A stretch of 64,000 bases of DNA from Bradyrhizobium sp. CCBAU 53338 (GCF_015291665.1 NZ_CP030049.1:310001-374000), one strand, 5' to 3'; shown: positions 33,587 to 43,315, counted from the stretch's first letter. The notes: a model not told the origin generated them from the sequence alone. Made by a program: numbers and translations.

Positions 33587-35128
33587 ATGTATCAGCCGTC
33601 TAAACGATTTCGGGGTATTATCTCAGGTAAGAGGCGCCGCCGTCATTCTGAGGTTTCAGATCGCGCAATTCGCGTTGCTGGGGGGCTCAAGCGCTTCGGC
33701 ATTGGGAAAGGGGACAGTGTATGCATCTTAATGCGGAATGATATCGCATTCGTCGAAGTTACCGATGGGATCATGAGAGCCGAAGCCCTTGCAGTACCTG
33801 TAAACTGGCATTTCAAGCGACAGGAGATCGGGTACATTCTGGCCGACTGTGGAGCACGTTTGCTAATAGGCCACGCGGACCTCTTGCATTTGTTGGATGC
33901 CGATCTCGCTAGCAGATTGCCAATTCTAAGCGTTCCGACGCCGCCCGAAGTAGCAGAGGCGTACAAGATTGAAGGGACGCGCCTCAAAGTGCCGCACTTC
34001 GCGCGGGATTTTGAAGAGTGGATAGCGGATCAGCCGCTCTTTGCAGGAGCGCCCGCGCGGCAGCCGATGACGATGATCTACACCTCAGGAACGACTGGTT
34101 GTCCTAAAGGCGTGCGTCGTAGCCCACCAACCAGCGAGCAGGCGATCGGATTGGAGGAAATGCGAGCCATAGTCTATGGATCTGGCACTCGCGCGCTACT
34201 CCCAGGCCCGCTTTATCATTCAGCGCCGAATTTATTTGGAATGTGGTTCAGCCGCCGCGGTGGTGCGCTTGTGCTGATGCCGCGGTTCGAGCCTGAAGAG
34301 TTGTTGCGGCTGATAGAGGCGGAGAGGATCGACACCATCTTGATGGTGCCGACTATGTTTATTCGCCTTCTGCAGCTGCCCGACAGTATTCGACGAAGCT
34401 ATGATCTCGCGTCCTTGCGACACGTAGTCCACGGGGCTGCGCCCTGCCCCCCGATCGTGAAGAATGCCATGATAAATTGGTGGGGCCCCATTATATGCGA
34501 GTTCTACGGCTCGACGGAGGCCGGTGCGGTAACATTTGCGAGTTCGCGAGAATCACTTGCAAAGCCGGGAACGGTCGGCAAGCCGCTAGAGCACGTTCAG
34601 CTGCGTGTGATTGGTGCAGACGGAAGAGAATTGTCGGCCGGACAAATAGGAGAAATCTGTTCACGCAACGTATGGTACCCACGGTTCAAGTACCACAATC
34701 GACCTGGGAGCTCTGCCGAGGCCGATGACGACGGTTTCACTGCTTCCGGTGACCTCGGTTATATCGACGCTGATGGATATGTATTTCTTTGTGACCGAAA
34801 ACGGGAGGTTGTAATCTCAGGCGGTGTCAACATTTATCCCGCGGAGATCGAAGCGGCTCTCCATATGATACCGGGCGTTCAAGACTGTGCTGTGTTTGGC
34901 GTTCCGGACGCGGACTTTGGCGAGGCACTGATGGCGGTGATCGAACCGCGCCGACGGGAGGTGCTTAGAGTCCATGACATCCGCGAGAAGTTGAAGACGG
35001 TGTTGGCGGACTACAAGATTCCGAAAATAATCGAGATCCGGACCAGCCTTCCGCGTGAAGAGTCTGGCAAGTTATTCAAGAGGCTGCTGAAAGATCCTTA
35101 TTGGGAGAAGTCAGGACGCAGGATTTGA
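33587..35128 (+). CDS. Acyl-CoA synthetase (AMP-forming)
   Basis: This 513-residue class I adenylate-forming enzyme would activate a carboxylic acid with ATP and CoA in the cytosol. The start ATG 33587 follows AAAGGAAGAG. Core motifs in order: P-loop MIYTSGTTGCPKGV near residue 165, FYGSTEAG near 305, the hinge SGDLGYIDADGYVFLCDRKR near 385, and the catalytic lysine region PREESGKLFKR near the end. Substrate preference cannot be read; similarity is to fatty-, aryl- or bile-acid-type ligases. It precedes ccr in the same direction, and both have sigma-54 promoters, so the ligase may supply acyl-CoA to Ccr. The first 25 residues are Arg-rich and atypical. Confidence 0.88.
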   Translation: MYQPSKRFRGIISGKRRRRHSEVSDRAIRVAGGLKRFGIGKGDSVCILMRNDIAFVEVTDGIMRAEALAVPVNWHFKRQEIGYILADCGARLLIGHADLLHLLDADLASRLPILSVPTPPEVAEAYKIEGTRLKVPHFARDFEEWIADQPLFAGAPARQPMTMIYTSGTTGCPKGVRRSPPTSEQAIGLEEMRAIVYGSGTRALLPGPLYHSAPNLFGMWFSRRGGALVLMPRFEPEELLRLIEAERIDTILMVPTMFIRLLQLPDSIRRSYDLASLRHVVHGAAPCPPIVKNAMINWWGPIICEFYGSTEAGAVTFASSRESLAKPGTVGKPLEHVQLRVIGADGRELSAGQIGEICSRNVWYPRFKYHNRPGSSAEADDDGFTASGDLGYIDADGYVFLCDRKREVVISGGVNIYPAEIEAALHMIPGVQDCAVFGVPDADFGEALMAVIEPRRREVLRVHDIREKLKTVLADYKIPKIIEIRTSLPREESGKLFKRLLKDPYWEKSGRRI

Positions 35129-35538
35129 GAGGACTCGAGACGGAACAAAACCCCGCATCTGAAAAGGCACTGTTCTGCCCGTGGGCCCTCGGCTTGAGGG
35201 TCGCTAGCTACAATTGGTTGCCGTCATGGATCTCCTCTGTCGCAAGGTCGTCAGTTCGGGATGCGCGATGACAGAAGGGTTGATTGGTCCTCTCTACGCT
35301 GACTGTGGCCGCGACGAAGCGGCTGGATGGGTCTACCGTTCGATGAGGTGTCCACTCCGACTTACCGACGTCGTAGTGCTAGGATGGTGGCAGATAGACT
35401 TAGAAGTCGAAGTCTCCAATGGAAGCGTTTCGTGCAGCCTCGACAGGCGCGGTCGACGATCCTGGTGCAAGGTGAAGCTGTCCCGTTTGCATCGTGTCCA
35501 CGTTAAGCGTTTGCCTCCGTCTACTCCTCTCACTGTGG
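35129..35538. other. Spacer between acyl-CoA synthetase and ccr
   Basis: A 111-codon plus frame (35214-35549) has no recognisable domain and ends over the ccr promoter, so I do not call it. No TGT-N10-ACA site was found in this stretch. Confidence 0.4.
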
Positions 35539-35554
35539 CGGCACGTTAATTGCT
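35539..35554 (+). promoter_or_regulatory. Sigma-54 (-24/-12) promoter of ccr
   Basis: CGGCACGTTAATTGCT matches the -24/-12 consensus very closely, with GG (35540-35541) and GC (35552-35553) 10 nt apart. Predicted start is near 35565, about 80 nt before the coding region. Confidence 0.65.
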
Positions 35555-35645
35555 GCTTGCTTGGAGAGGCTGCGCAGGCCGACGACTGTACTAAGGCGGA
35601 GAGCACTCTGCCCGCGCACCACATCACAGCGCAGAGGAGTTGAAG

Positions 35646-36923
35646 TTGGACCCCAATACATCACGACAGGCCTCCCGCCAGAAGGATTTGTACAAGGTCG
35701 GCGAAGTGCCGCCCCTCGGACACGTTCCCGAACGTATGTACGCGTGGACCATACGGCGCGAGCGCCACGGGCCGCCAGAGAGTTCGATGCTGGTAGAAGT
35801 GGTGCCGACTTGGCCGATCGGCGAGGATGAAGTATTGGTCATGGTCGCTGCTGCAGGCATCAACTATAACGGAGTGTGGGCGGCGTTAGGGGCGCCGATG
35901 TCCCCCTTTGATGTGCACCTATGCTCCTATCATGTGGCCGGATCGGATGCGGCTGGAGTGGTTTGGGCGGTAGGAGCAAGGGTGCGCCGGTGGAGGGTTG
36001 GGGACGAGGTGGTCATCCACTGCAATCAGGACGACGGGGATGATGAGGATTGCAATGGTGGCGAACCGCTCCTCTCACCTTCCCAGAGGATCTGGGGATA
36101 CGAGACGCCTGATGGTTCTTACGCCCAGTTCTGCCGCGTGCAGCCACGGCAATTGATGCCGAAGCCAGCTCACCTCAGCTGGGAGCAGGCCTGTTGCTAC
36201 ACGCTAACGCTTGCAACGGCTTACCGGATGTTGTTCGGACACCCGCCGCACATTCTAAAGGCTGGCGACTACGTGCTGATTTGGGGTGCTACGGGCGGGC
36301 TCGGGGTATCTGCAGTGCAGCTTGCAACAGCATGCGGCGCCAATGCAATCGGAGTCGTTTCCGATCGGACTAAGGCCGATTATGTAAGATCGCTTGGTGC
36401 AAAGGGTGTTATAGTCCGCACTGAATTCAATTGCTGGGGCCCTATGCCGGCAGTAAATTCACCTCAATACGGGCCTTGGCTCAAGGAGGTGCGGCGGTTT
36501 GGAAGGGCAATTTGGGATGTTACTGGAAAGCGCGATATCGATATTGTGTTCGAGCATCCAGGTGAGCAAACATTCCCCGTCTCGACGATCGTCGTAAAGC
36601 GCGGTGGCATGGTAGTCGTTTGCGGCAGCACAACAGGTTTCAATCTTACCTTCGATGCCCGTTATATCTGGATGCGCCAGAAGCGAATTCAAGGTTCTCA
36701 TTTCGCGAATCTCAAACAGGCAAATGCTGCGAACCGTTTTGTGCTCGATCGCCGAATCGACCCGAGTATGAGCGAGGTCCTGCCGTGGGAGGAAGTTGCG
36801 CGAGCGCATACGAAGATGTGGAAGAATCAGCACAGGCCCGGAAACATGGCTGTTCTGATCAATGCGCCGCGAATCGGACTACGAAATTTGGAGGACATTT
36901 TATCCGCGGCTGCGTTGCCTTAA
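35646..36923 (+). CDS. ccr: Crotonyl-CoA carboxylase/reductase
   Basis: This 425-residue medium-chain dehydrogenase/reductase would reductively carboxylate crotonyl-CoA (or a longer enoyl-CoA) to ethylmalonyl-CoA with NADPH and CO2. I place the start at TTG 35646 because AGAGGAG lies 6 nt upstream; a TTG at 35640 abuts that site too closely. Ccr-specific stretches run the full length: GINYNGVWAALG, IWGYETPDGSYAQFCRVQ, the nucleotide loop WGATGGLGVSAVQLA, FEHPGEQTFPVST and IQGSHFANLKQAN. The Asn, Glu and His positions linked to CO2 binding in characterised Ccr appear conserved. No other ethylmalonyl-CoA pathway gene is nearby, so it may make extender units rather than assimilate acetyl-CoA. 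Confidence 0.95.
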   Translation: MDPNTSRQASRQKDLYKVGEVPPLGHVPERMYAWTIRRERHGPPESSMLVEVVPTWPIGEDEVLVMVAAAGINYNGVWAALGAPMSPFDVHLCSYHVAGSDAAGVVWAVGARVRRWRVGDEVVIHCNQDDGDDEDCNGGEPLLSPSQRIWGYETPDGSYAQFCRVQPRQLMPKPAHLSWEQACCYTLTLATAYRMLFGHPPHILKAGDYVLIWGATGGLGVSAVQLATACGANAIGVVSDRTKADYVRSLGAKGVIVRTEFNCWGPMPAVNSPQYGPWLKEVRRFGRAIWDVTGKRDIDIVFEHPGEQTFPVSTIVVKRGGMVVVCGSTTGFNLTFDARYIWMRQKRIQGSHFANLKQANAANRFVLDRRIDPSMSEVLPWEEVARAHTKMWKNQHRPGNMAVLINAPRIGLRNLEDILSAAALP

Positions 36924-36964
36924 CCGTAAGCGCAGTTCTGCGGCTTTTGACTGGCCCTTGACGC

Positions 36965-37566
36965 CTATTTTGTTCGCGTCGCGCGTCGCCGCGGTTTCCA
37001 TGTGTCGGACAGCGCGTTGACGGCGGCTTCGAGCGCCTTCCGGTCGACGATGTTGGGATCGAACCGCGCCGGACCCCAGAGGCGCATATGTTCGTGGTCC
37101 GGATGGGCAGGGTCTCTGATGGCTTCAAGGTATTCGGCATAACCCGGCGCACCGCCGACGTCTTCCGGAGGACAACGACCGGCGGCTTCGAGCAAGAAGG
37201 GAAGTCCCTCCGTCGTGGTGTTCTCGAACCATTTTTCGAGCTTGATCACATGGTCCCAGCTGTCGCCGAAGTCATAGAGATAATGGATCGTCTTGGCGCC
37301 AGTCTCGCGAACGACATCGCAAGGCCGCGCTTTGCTGGCATCCATGGGCTGGTGGGCGTAATCGTTGTGAGGATCTGGAATCCCCCAACGGACCTCACCA
37401 GCGAAGAACTCGAAGAGGTGGCTGTTCGTCCAGCCAAATGCCGCCTGAAGCGACAGATGCAGCCGATCCAAGCGCAGGGTGACGGGTACGACGAGGCGAC
37501 GCATCACCTCCGGTTTCACGTCCTTGAGGTCACCTTGATCCGGACCGCGGTCGTGTTCAGGCTCAT
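36965..37566 (-). pseudogene. Plasmid pRiA4b Orf3-like protein, frameshifted
   Basis: The C-terminal 180 residues carry the family pattern: LHLSLQAAFGWTNSHLFEF, ETGAKTIHYLYDFGDSWDH and EDVGGAPGYAEYLEAI. The expected N-terminus (SLNTTAVRIKVT) starts at ATG 37566 but is one base out of frame, with a missing base near 37535 (ACCTCAAG for an expected ACCCTCAAG). The family often accompanies mobile elements and has no known activity. It lies next to the end of the IS66 element. Confidence 0.75.
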
Positions 37567-37714
37567 GCCGCCAGCCTCGGATCGTATGGAAGCATCGTGT
37601 AGATCGATGCCCAAGGGAGCAGTTCGTCCAGTCGCGCCGCAGGCCAACCATTGACGAGATTGGCGAGAACATCAGCGAGCCAGTGCTCGGCACTGACGCC
37701 ATTGAGCTTACAGG

Positions 37715-37741
37715 TTTATGCCGCCCGCCGAACTATGCCGA
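37715..37741 (+). repeat. RIT terminal inverted repeat, left
   Basis: The 27-bp sequence is repeated perfectly in inverted orientation at 41085-41111. Confidence 0.9.
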
Positions 37742-37828
37742 ACGGAGTTGGTATGGCACGCCGTTGTCACGCTGGCACCGCCGATCGCGTGCAGGGCAGC
37801 CCCATTCCATTCGGCATAGTCTGGTCGT

Positions 37829-38830
37829 TCAGAGCGCCTCCAGAAAGGCGAGCAGGCGGTCGTTCGGCTGGAAGCGGGTTAGCTTGCCGCGCTCGTACGG
37901 CTTGAGCTTCGCCAGGGCAGCTTCCTTGAGGGCGAGGTGGGCGTGCAGGTACGTCTGCGTCGTCTCGACCGATTCATGACCGAGCCACAGCGCGATCACA
38001 GAACAGTCGACGCCGGCTTGCAGCAGTTCCATCGCAGCGCTGTGCCTCAGCACGTGCGGCGACACGCTCTTGGCCTTCAAAGACGGGCAACTCTTGTGAG
38101 CGACACGAACATGCTTTCCCAGCAGGGACTGGACGCTGTCGGCACTGAGCCGGCCCCCGTGCACGTTCGGGAACAACGCTGTTGCTCCTTTCCGCAACGG
38201 TTCCTTGAGCCATGCCTGGAGCGCACACCGAGCGAGTGTGGTCAGCGGAGTGGTCCGCTCCTTCCGCCCTTTACCGACGCATCGCACGTGTGCGCCAGAC
38301 CCGAGGTGGACGGCATCCCGGTCAAGGCCAGTCAGCTCTGAGAGGCGTAAGCCTGTCTGGGCCGCGACTAACAGCAAGGTGTGATCGCGGCGGCCAAGCC
38401 ACGTCGTTCGATCGGGCGCTGCGAGAACCGCCTCGATCTCGGGGCGCGTCAGGAAGTGCACCTTTCGCTTGTCGTGACGCTTGCTCGGTATGGCGAGCAC
38501 GCGCTGGATCAGCGCACTGTGTGCCGGTTCCTCGAAGGACACGAACCTGAAGAAGGATCGGATGGCCGTCAGACGCAGGTTACGCGTCTTCGCACTGGCG
38601 CCGCGCGTTACCTCGAGATCGGTGAGGAACGCGCCGATGAACGTTGCATCCAGATCGGCGAGCGTCAGGGCCGATGGGGACTTGCGCAGCTGCACCCGAG
38701 CGAACATGAACAGCAGCCGGAACGTGTCTCTGTAGGAGGCGATCGTGTTGCCGCTAACATTGCGCTGGCGCATGAGGCGCTCGGTGAAGAAGCGCTCGAT
38801 CAACGTGGCGACATTGCAAGCGGGCTTCAT
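37829..38830 (-). CDS. RIT tyrosine recombinase, third gene
   Basis: This 333-residue recombinase starts at ATG 38830, overlapping the stop of the preceding gene (ATGA). The N-terminal SAM-like DNA-binding domain is at about 10-105. The catalytic domain has Arg in TGLRLSELTGLD, the His-x2-Arg box HVLRHSAAMELLQ, and WLGHESVETTQTYLHA with the His and nucleophilic Tyr. All key residues are present, so it may be active. Confidence 0.92.
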   Translation of the reverse strand: MKPACNVATLIERFFTERLMRQRNVSGNTIASYRDTFRLLFMFARVQLRKSPSALTLADLDATFIGAFLTDLEVTRGASAKTRNLRLTAIRSFFRFVSFEEPAHSALIQRVLAIPSKRHDKRKVHFLTRPEIEAVLAAPDRTTWLGRRDHTLLLVAAQTGLRLSELTGLDRDAVHLGSGAHVRCVGKGRKERTTPLTTLARCALQAWLKEPLRKGATALFPNVHGGRLSADSVQSLLGKHVRVAHKSCPSLKAKSVSPHVLRHSAAMELLQAGVDCSVIALWLGHESVETTQTYLHAHLALKEAALAKLKPYERGKLTRFQPNDRLLAFLEAL

Positions 38831-39752
38831 GGCGTCACCTCCCATCGCCGATCGAGACGCCGCGCGGCTTCCTCCATCAACTCGGGGCAGGCCGAGAGAT
38901 ACCAGTAAGTGTCGCGCACGCAGACGTGGCCGAGGTAAGTGGAGAGCACTGGGAGTTGTTGCTCGACGTTCTTGCCTTCGCGATACCAGTTGAGCAGCGT
39001 CCGGATGGCGAAGCGATGACGGAAGTCATGCACGCGTGGCCCGGTACGATCACCTGGGCGCCGCAGCCCGATCTCTCTGGACAATCGCCAGAAGACGCGA
39101 TGAACGTACTGGTGCAGCAAGCGGCCTCCCTGTTCGGCAACGAAGAAGGTCGAGCCGCAGCGTGACCCGAGCAGCGCATCGCGCCGGTGGGCGTAGTCGC
39201 GCAGCGCGGTTCTCGTCGTCGGATGCAATGGCACGAGCCGCGACTTGCCGAACTTGGTCAGCCGGACCGTCAGCACGCCGGCGTCGAGGTCGACGTCATC
39301 ACGCTCCAGGCCCATCGCCTCGGATATACGCATGCCCGTCACCGCGATCAGCCCGAACAAGGCATGGTAGGTCCATCGGCGCAGCCCGTCCGCTGGTGGC
39401 AGAGCCAGCGCTGCCGTCAGCAACGCATCGATCTCCGCGTCGCTGTAAACATAGGGCTTGGCGCGCTTCCATCCGGGCAGCATGCCGACGGGCGGCACCT
39501 CCGTTCTCGGGTCGAAGTTGGCGACATGGCGCGCGAACCCGCGCACGTCGCTCAATCGCAGCGCCCAGGATGCATGACGATCGGGCGGCAGCGTTGCCCA
39601 TTCCATGGCCAGCTTCGTCGTGATGATCCTCGCCTTGCGCTTCTCCATGAAGGCGACGAAGTCGGCGAGCCGACGGGTCTGGTGCTCGTACTTGTATCCA
39701 AACCCTTGCGCATGCTCAGGTACTTATCGAGTGCGGCGCGCAGATTGGTCAT
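38827..39752 (-). pseudogene. RIT tyrosine recombinase, second gene, frameshifted
   Basis: The natural start is ATG 39752, overlapping the first gene's stop. It reads MTNLRAALDKYLSMRKG, then loses frame near 39703, where one base is missing (GGTTTGG). The rest, from about 39670, is intact: TGMRISEAMGLERDD with Arg, VHDFRHRFAIRTLL as the His-x2-Arg box, and YLGHVCVRDTYWYLS with Tyr. Only the N-terminal DNA-binding segment is affected. An internal start at 39648 would give a 273-residue product. Confidence 0.8.
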
Positions 39753-41020
39753 TGCACGCCTCCCGGCCAGGGCAGGCTCAATGTTCTCAGCGCATCGATG
39801 TCGACCTTCGAGTAAATCCGGGTAGTGTCGTGGTTCTCGTGCCGCAGCAACTGTCCGATCTCCGACAAGGTGGCGCCAGATCGGAGAAGCTCGGTAGCGA
39901 GACTGTGTCGGAAGATATGGGCGCCGCGATGTGCGCAACCTTCGATTCCAACGCGATCGAGAGCGGCCTTGGCGATCATGGTGATCGCACATCCGGAAGC
40001 AAAGCCGACGTGTGGCGCGAGCGTACGGACGAACAATCGTCGGCACGACGACTTTGGGCGGCCATTGCGGAGATATGCAACGATGGCCGCGCCAACGTCT
40101 GGCGGTATCGGCATCCGTGCACGCTGTCGGCCCTTGGCGCGAACGAGTATCTCGCTGGCGCGCCAGTCGATATCATCAAGGGTGAGCGTCGCGACCTCGT
40201 CGGCCCGCAGGCCGAGCTTGGCTAGCAACAACAGAATGGCGTAGTCCCGCCGTCCCATCACTGTCTCTCGGTCGCAACCGTCGAGAGCCTTCCGCACCTG
40301 TGCCGCAGGCAGATAGGTCGGCAGAGTTGCGAGCTTCCATCGCCGCATCGATGGAACGCAATCCGCCAACGGGCGCGCGTTCAGCCCCCGATGGTGGAGG
40401 TAACGGAGAAAGGCGCGCAACGACCAGCACATCGCCTTGCCTGTTCCCGGGCTCCAATCCTGGGCGTGGCGCTCAATGTAGCGGATCACGTCCTCTTGGC
40501 TGATCTTGCCCAGGGCGGCGCCGCCGGAGCACACCTCGTGCAGGAACCTGCGGATGACCGGGAGATGGCGGACGATGGACCTCGGGGCCAAGCCGCGCTC
40601 TGATCGCAGGTAGGCATCGAACTCCTTGAAGATCCGTTCGTGCGGGGTGAGAGGCGGCAGCACCGACGGCGCGATCACGCCTTCCTCGCGCAGCACCGAC
40701 AGCCATCGCTTGAGCGCGGCCCGGTCACCGGGTTGGATAGACTGCCTTCCGCCTCGATGCCGGAGGTACCGCTCAACGACCTGCTCATCGAGATCGACCA
40801 GCTTGTAGCGACGGCCCGCCATCCAACTCAGGAGCCCGCCAACCACGTTGAGGCAACGCCACGTGCCGTGCCGAACGAGCCTCTCTTCGATGAGACGAGC
40901 GGCGTAGCGCTCGACGAGTTGTCCGTGCGGCCCGCTTCTGAGACGCCGGTACAGCCGGCTTCTGCCCAAGTACTTTTCAACTTCCATCTTCCTGTTCTCC
41001 GCTGTTGAAAGCGGAGGCAC
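39749..41020 (-). CDS. RIT tyrosine recombinase, first gene
   Basis: This 423-residue recombinase is the longest of the trio and the promoter-proximal one. Its N-terminal half holds a long DNA-binding region with EKYLGRSRLYRRLRSGPHGQ. The catalytic half shows LLLLAKLGLRADEVATLTLD with the first Arg, HIFRHSLATELLRSG as the His-x2-Arg box and LLRHENHDTTRIYSKV with the Tyr. It overlaps the second gene by ATGA, so the trio is one transcript. Confidence 0.92.
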   Translation of the reverse strand: MPPLSTAENRKMEVEKYLGRSRLYRRLRSGPHGQLVERYAARLIEERLVRHGTWRCLNVVGGLLSWMAGRRYKLVDLDEQVVERYLRHRGGRQSIQPGDRAALKRWLSVLREEGVIAPSVLPPLTPHERIFKEFDAYLRSERGLAPRSIVRHLPVIRRFLHEVCSGGAALGKISQEDVIRYIERHAQDWSPGTGKAMCWSLRAFLRYLHHRGLNARPLADCVPSMRRWKLATLPTYLPAAQVRKALDGCDRETVMGRRDYAILLLLAKLGLRADEVATLTLDDIDWRASEILVRAKGRQRARMPIPPDVGAAIVAYLRNGRPKSSCRRLFVRTLAPHVGFASGCAITMIAKAALDRVGIEGCAHRGAHIFRHSLATELLRSGATLSEIGQLLRHENHDTTRIYSKVDIDALRTLSLPWPGGVQ

Positions 41021-41084
41021 AGAACGAACTATGCCGAACCGACCAAACGCCGGTCAGCCAGAAATCTGGGGAAAACGACCCGAC

Positions 41085-41142
41085 TCGGCATAGTTCGGCG
41101 GGCGGCATAAACAGCCCTATGCCGCGCGCGGCATAGGGCTGT
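41085..41142. repeat. RIT right end: inverted repeat plus 32-bp palindrome
   Basis: 41085-41111 is the inverted partner of the left-end repeat. Starting at 41111, ACAGCCCTATGCCGCG is followed directly by its reverse complement to 41142, a perfect 32-bp palindrome without a loop. It abuts the tnpC coding sequence. Confidence 0.88.
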
Positions 41143-42586
41143 CTCAATGAACGAAGCCAGGACTGCCCAATCCTCGGCGCCCTCGTCGCACCCGGCAAAA
41201 AGAGAGTTCTTGGCGTTGAGCTTGATCGGCCGCATCGCACGCTCGACAGCATTCGTGTCCATCTCGATGCGCCCGTCATCAAGGTAGAGTGTCAGGCCGC
41301 TCCAATGACGGAGCGCGTAACGCAAGGCCTTCGCCGTGTCGCTCTTCGGTGCAAGGTGATCAAGCTTGGCCTCAACCCACTGCTTCAAGGCTGTAGCGAG
41401 AGGCCGAGCATGCGCCTGCCTGCCGGCACAGCCCTCCGCATCCGATCGGCCGCGGAGGGCCTTCTCGACTGCGTAAAGCTGGGCGATGCGTTCAAGAGCC
41501 TGGCGGGCAACCGGAGCTGGCGCCGGCGAAGCCTCGCGCTCGATCTTCACAAACTGGCGCCGCAGATGCGACCAGAAGGCGAGCGTCCCGGACAGGGCGT
41601 CCGCACGCCTCTCTCGGATCATCGTCTTGTAAGCTCCGTCGCAGTGGATGATGCCGCGATAGCCTTCGAGCAGCCTCAAGCCGGACGGCTCCACGGCCCG
41701 GTGCATAAGCGTAAACCACCCAGGTGGGTCAGGTCCGGCCCAGGGCCTGTCATCGCGTGACAGCGCCCAGAAGTAGCCAGTTTTCGTCCTGCCGCGCCCC
41801 GGATCTAACACCGGTGCGGGAGTCTCATCGACACAGAGCTTCGAGGAGGCGAGCAGAAGCTGGCGCAGACGATGCCTTCAATTCCTGGGCCGCATAGCCG
41901 ACCCAGAAGGCGAGCGTGGAACGATCCAGCGCTATTCCGTGGGTCGCCAACATCTGCGCCTGGCGGTAAAGCGGCAAATGCCAATGATACTTGGCGTCGA
42001 TCACATGCGCGACCAGCCGCTCGGTGGGCAATCCTCCCCTGATCAGTCGCTCGGGCGCAGCCTGCTGGAGGACGACGCCGTGACAGGCGCGGCAGGCCAG
42101 CTTGGGCCGGCGGGTTACGATGACGCGATACTGCGCCGGAACGACATCGAGCCTCTGACTCTCATCGTGACTGATCTCGAAGAGGTCGCCGTTACAACAC
42201 GGGCAACTGGTCTCCGCTGGCATCAGGATTTCGACGATGCGCGGCAAATGCCACGGAAGTTAAACCCTGTTGGCTCTGCGCGCGGCAGCTCTCTTCTCGC
42301 AAACTCTGGGATTGGGGCGATCTTCGGCTGCTTCGAGGGCGGCGACGGCCTGATCGATATCCTCCAGAACAAACTGCAGCTGATCAGCGTCCAGCTTTTC
42401 CGAGGACCGACCGAACTGCGCATCTTTTGCAAGCTTGAGCAACCGCTCGAGCCTGGCGCAGCGATCCAGCAGAGCCGCGGCAAAGACCCGCAACTCGGCC
42501 GGATCGCTCGGCAGTTCATCAGGCAAATCACTCATTGCCCCGAGTCTGCCATGCTTCGCGCCCCGATGCAGCGAAGATTTGTATCT

Positions 42587-42940
42587 TTACGCAAGTGCTT
42601 TCGGCGGTGCGTCGCGAGGCGCATGCATGCGCGTCCAATCCATGCCAGCCAGAAGCACCGACAGCTGGGCGGCATTCATCCGCATCACGCCGGCCACAAT
42701 GTGAGGCCATTTGAAGCCGCTGCCATCGAGCCGCTTCCAGTACATCACAAGGCCGCTGCCATCCCAGACGACGATCTTCACCCGGTTAGAGCGCATCGCA
42801 CGGAACACCACCGGCACACCCTTCATCGGGTCATGGCCCAGCGTCTCCTTCGCCAACAGCGCCAAGCCCTCCGCACCTTTTCTGAAGTCTACAGGTTGCG
42901 TCGCCACGTAAAGCATGAGGCTCGCGGGCGGCGTCAGCAT
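42587..42940 (-). CDS. tnpB: IS66 accessory protein TnpB
   Basis: A complete 117-residue IS66 Orf2 protein: LYVATQPVDFRKGAEGLALL, then KIVVWDGSGLVMYWKRLDGS and FKWPHIVAGVMRMNAAQLSV. It is required for IS66 transposition but its biochemical role is unknown. It precedes the broken tnpC in the same direction. Confidence 0.9.
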   Translation of the reverse strand: MLTPPASLMLYVATQPVDFRKGAEGLALLAKETLGHDPMKGVPVVFRAMRSNRVKIVVWDGSGLVMYWKRLDGSGFKWPHIVAGVMRMNAAQLSVLLAGMDWTRMHAPRDAPPKALA

Positions 42941-43210
42941 GAACGTGTCCGTCGAAGCGCTAAGAACACGTCGCTCAACACAGCAAGGCCAGGCGCCCCC
43001 CGCACCTCCACGCGTGCTCCCTGGAGCTCAACCGTCACAATGGCTGCTTCCGGCGACCTGGTCGGCTCTGCGGCCGCCGGTAGCGCCGATTCCGATACCA
43101 CCGGCACGAACGACAGCGTCTCCGAAGTCGGCAGCACCAACTGGCCCAAACGTGCCCGGCGTCGCCAGTCGTGCACCTGCTGGGTGCGTATTCCGACGAA
43201 GTCGGCCGCG
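42937..43210 (-). pseudogene. IS66 TnpA, N-terminally truncated
   Basis: The frame joins TnpA sequence at about VGIRTQQVHDWRRRARLGQL and continues to AVLSDVFLALRRTRSC, overlapping the TnpB start. The N-terminal helix-turn-helix is replaced by the terminal repeats of the adjoining IS21 element, showing a deletion or insertion at about 43205. Confidence 0.75.
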
Positions 43211-43286
43211 GATTCCGGGCGAAGCCGGCCGCCTGTACCGATTGAAGCCGGCCGTGGATTCCGATGATCCCGGCCGCCTGCCGAGG
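43206..43286 (-). repeat. IS21 multiple terminal repeats, right end
   Basis: Three imperfect tandem copies of a motif like GATTCCG-x-CGAAGCCGGCCGCC lie just beyond the istB stop. The related motif occurs three times at 54402-54470, at the left end of the other IS21 half. Confidence 0.75.
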
Positions 43287-43315
43287 CGGGGTCTCGCGAC
43301 GACGTCGTCATCAGG

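Larger units (their letters stand above)
37715..41142 (-). mobile_element. Recombinase-in-trio (RIT) element
   Basis: Three co-oriented tyrosine recombinase genes overlap by ATGA at both junctions, the defining layout of RIT elements. A perfect 27-bp inverted repeat (TTTATGCCGCCCGCCGAACT and seven more bases) lies at 37715-37741 and 41085-41111. More ATGCCGAAC/GTTCGGCAT half-sites lie inside both ends. The right end carries a 32-bp perfect palindrome. It is inserted in IS66 tnpC, splitting the codons for ET^CK. Confidence 0.9.
37572..42535 (-). pseudogene. IS66 transposase TnpC, split by a RIT element
   Basis: TnpC starts at 42535 (SDPAELRVFAAALLDRCARL), shifts frame near 42255, continues with the zinc-binding CPCCNG region and shifts again near 41830. 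It runs through the DDE domain (FWSHLRRQFVKI, DGRIEMDTNAVERAMRPIKL) to SFIET at 41143. The C-terminus resumes at 37712 as TCKLNGVSAEHWLADVLANL and stops at 37572. The gap is filled by the recombinase-in-trio element at 37715-41142. Besides the insertion, at least two frameshifts make it dead. Confidence 0.9.

Noticed and set aside
35214..35549. 111-codon frame between the acyl-CoA synthetase and ccr
   Set aside because: It runs through the ccr promoter and shows no family pattern.
41939..43267. 442-codon plus-strand open frame
   Set aside because: It covers IS66 tnpC, tnpB and tnpA on the opposite strand and has no domain of its own.
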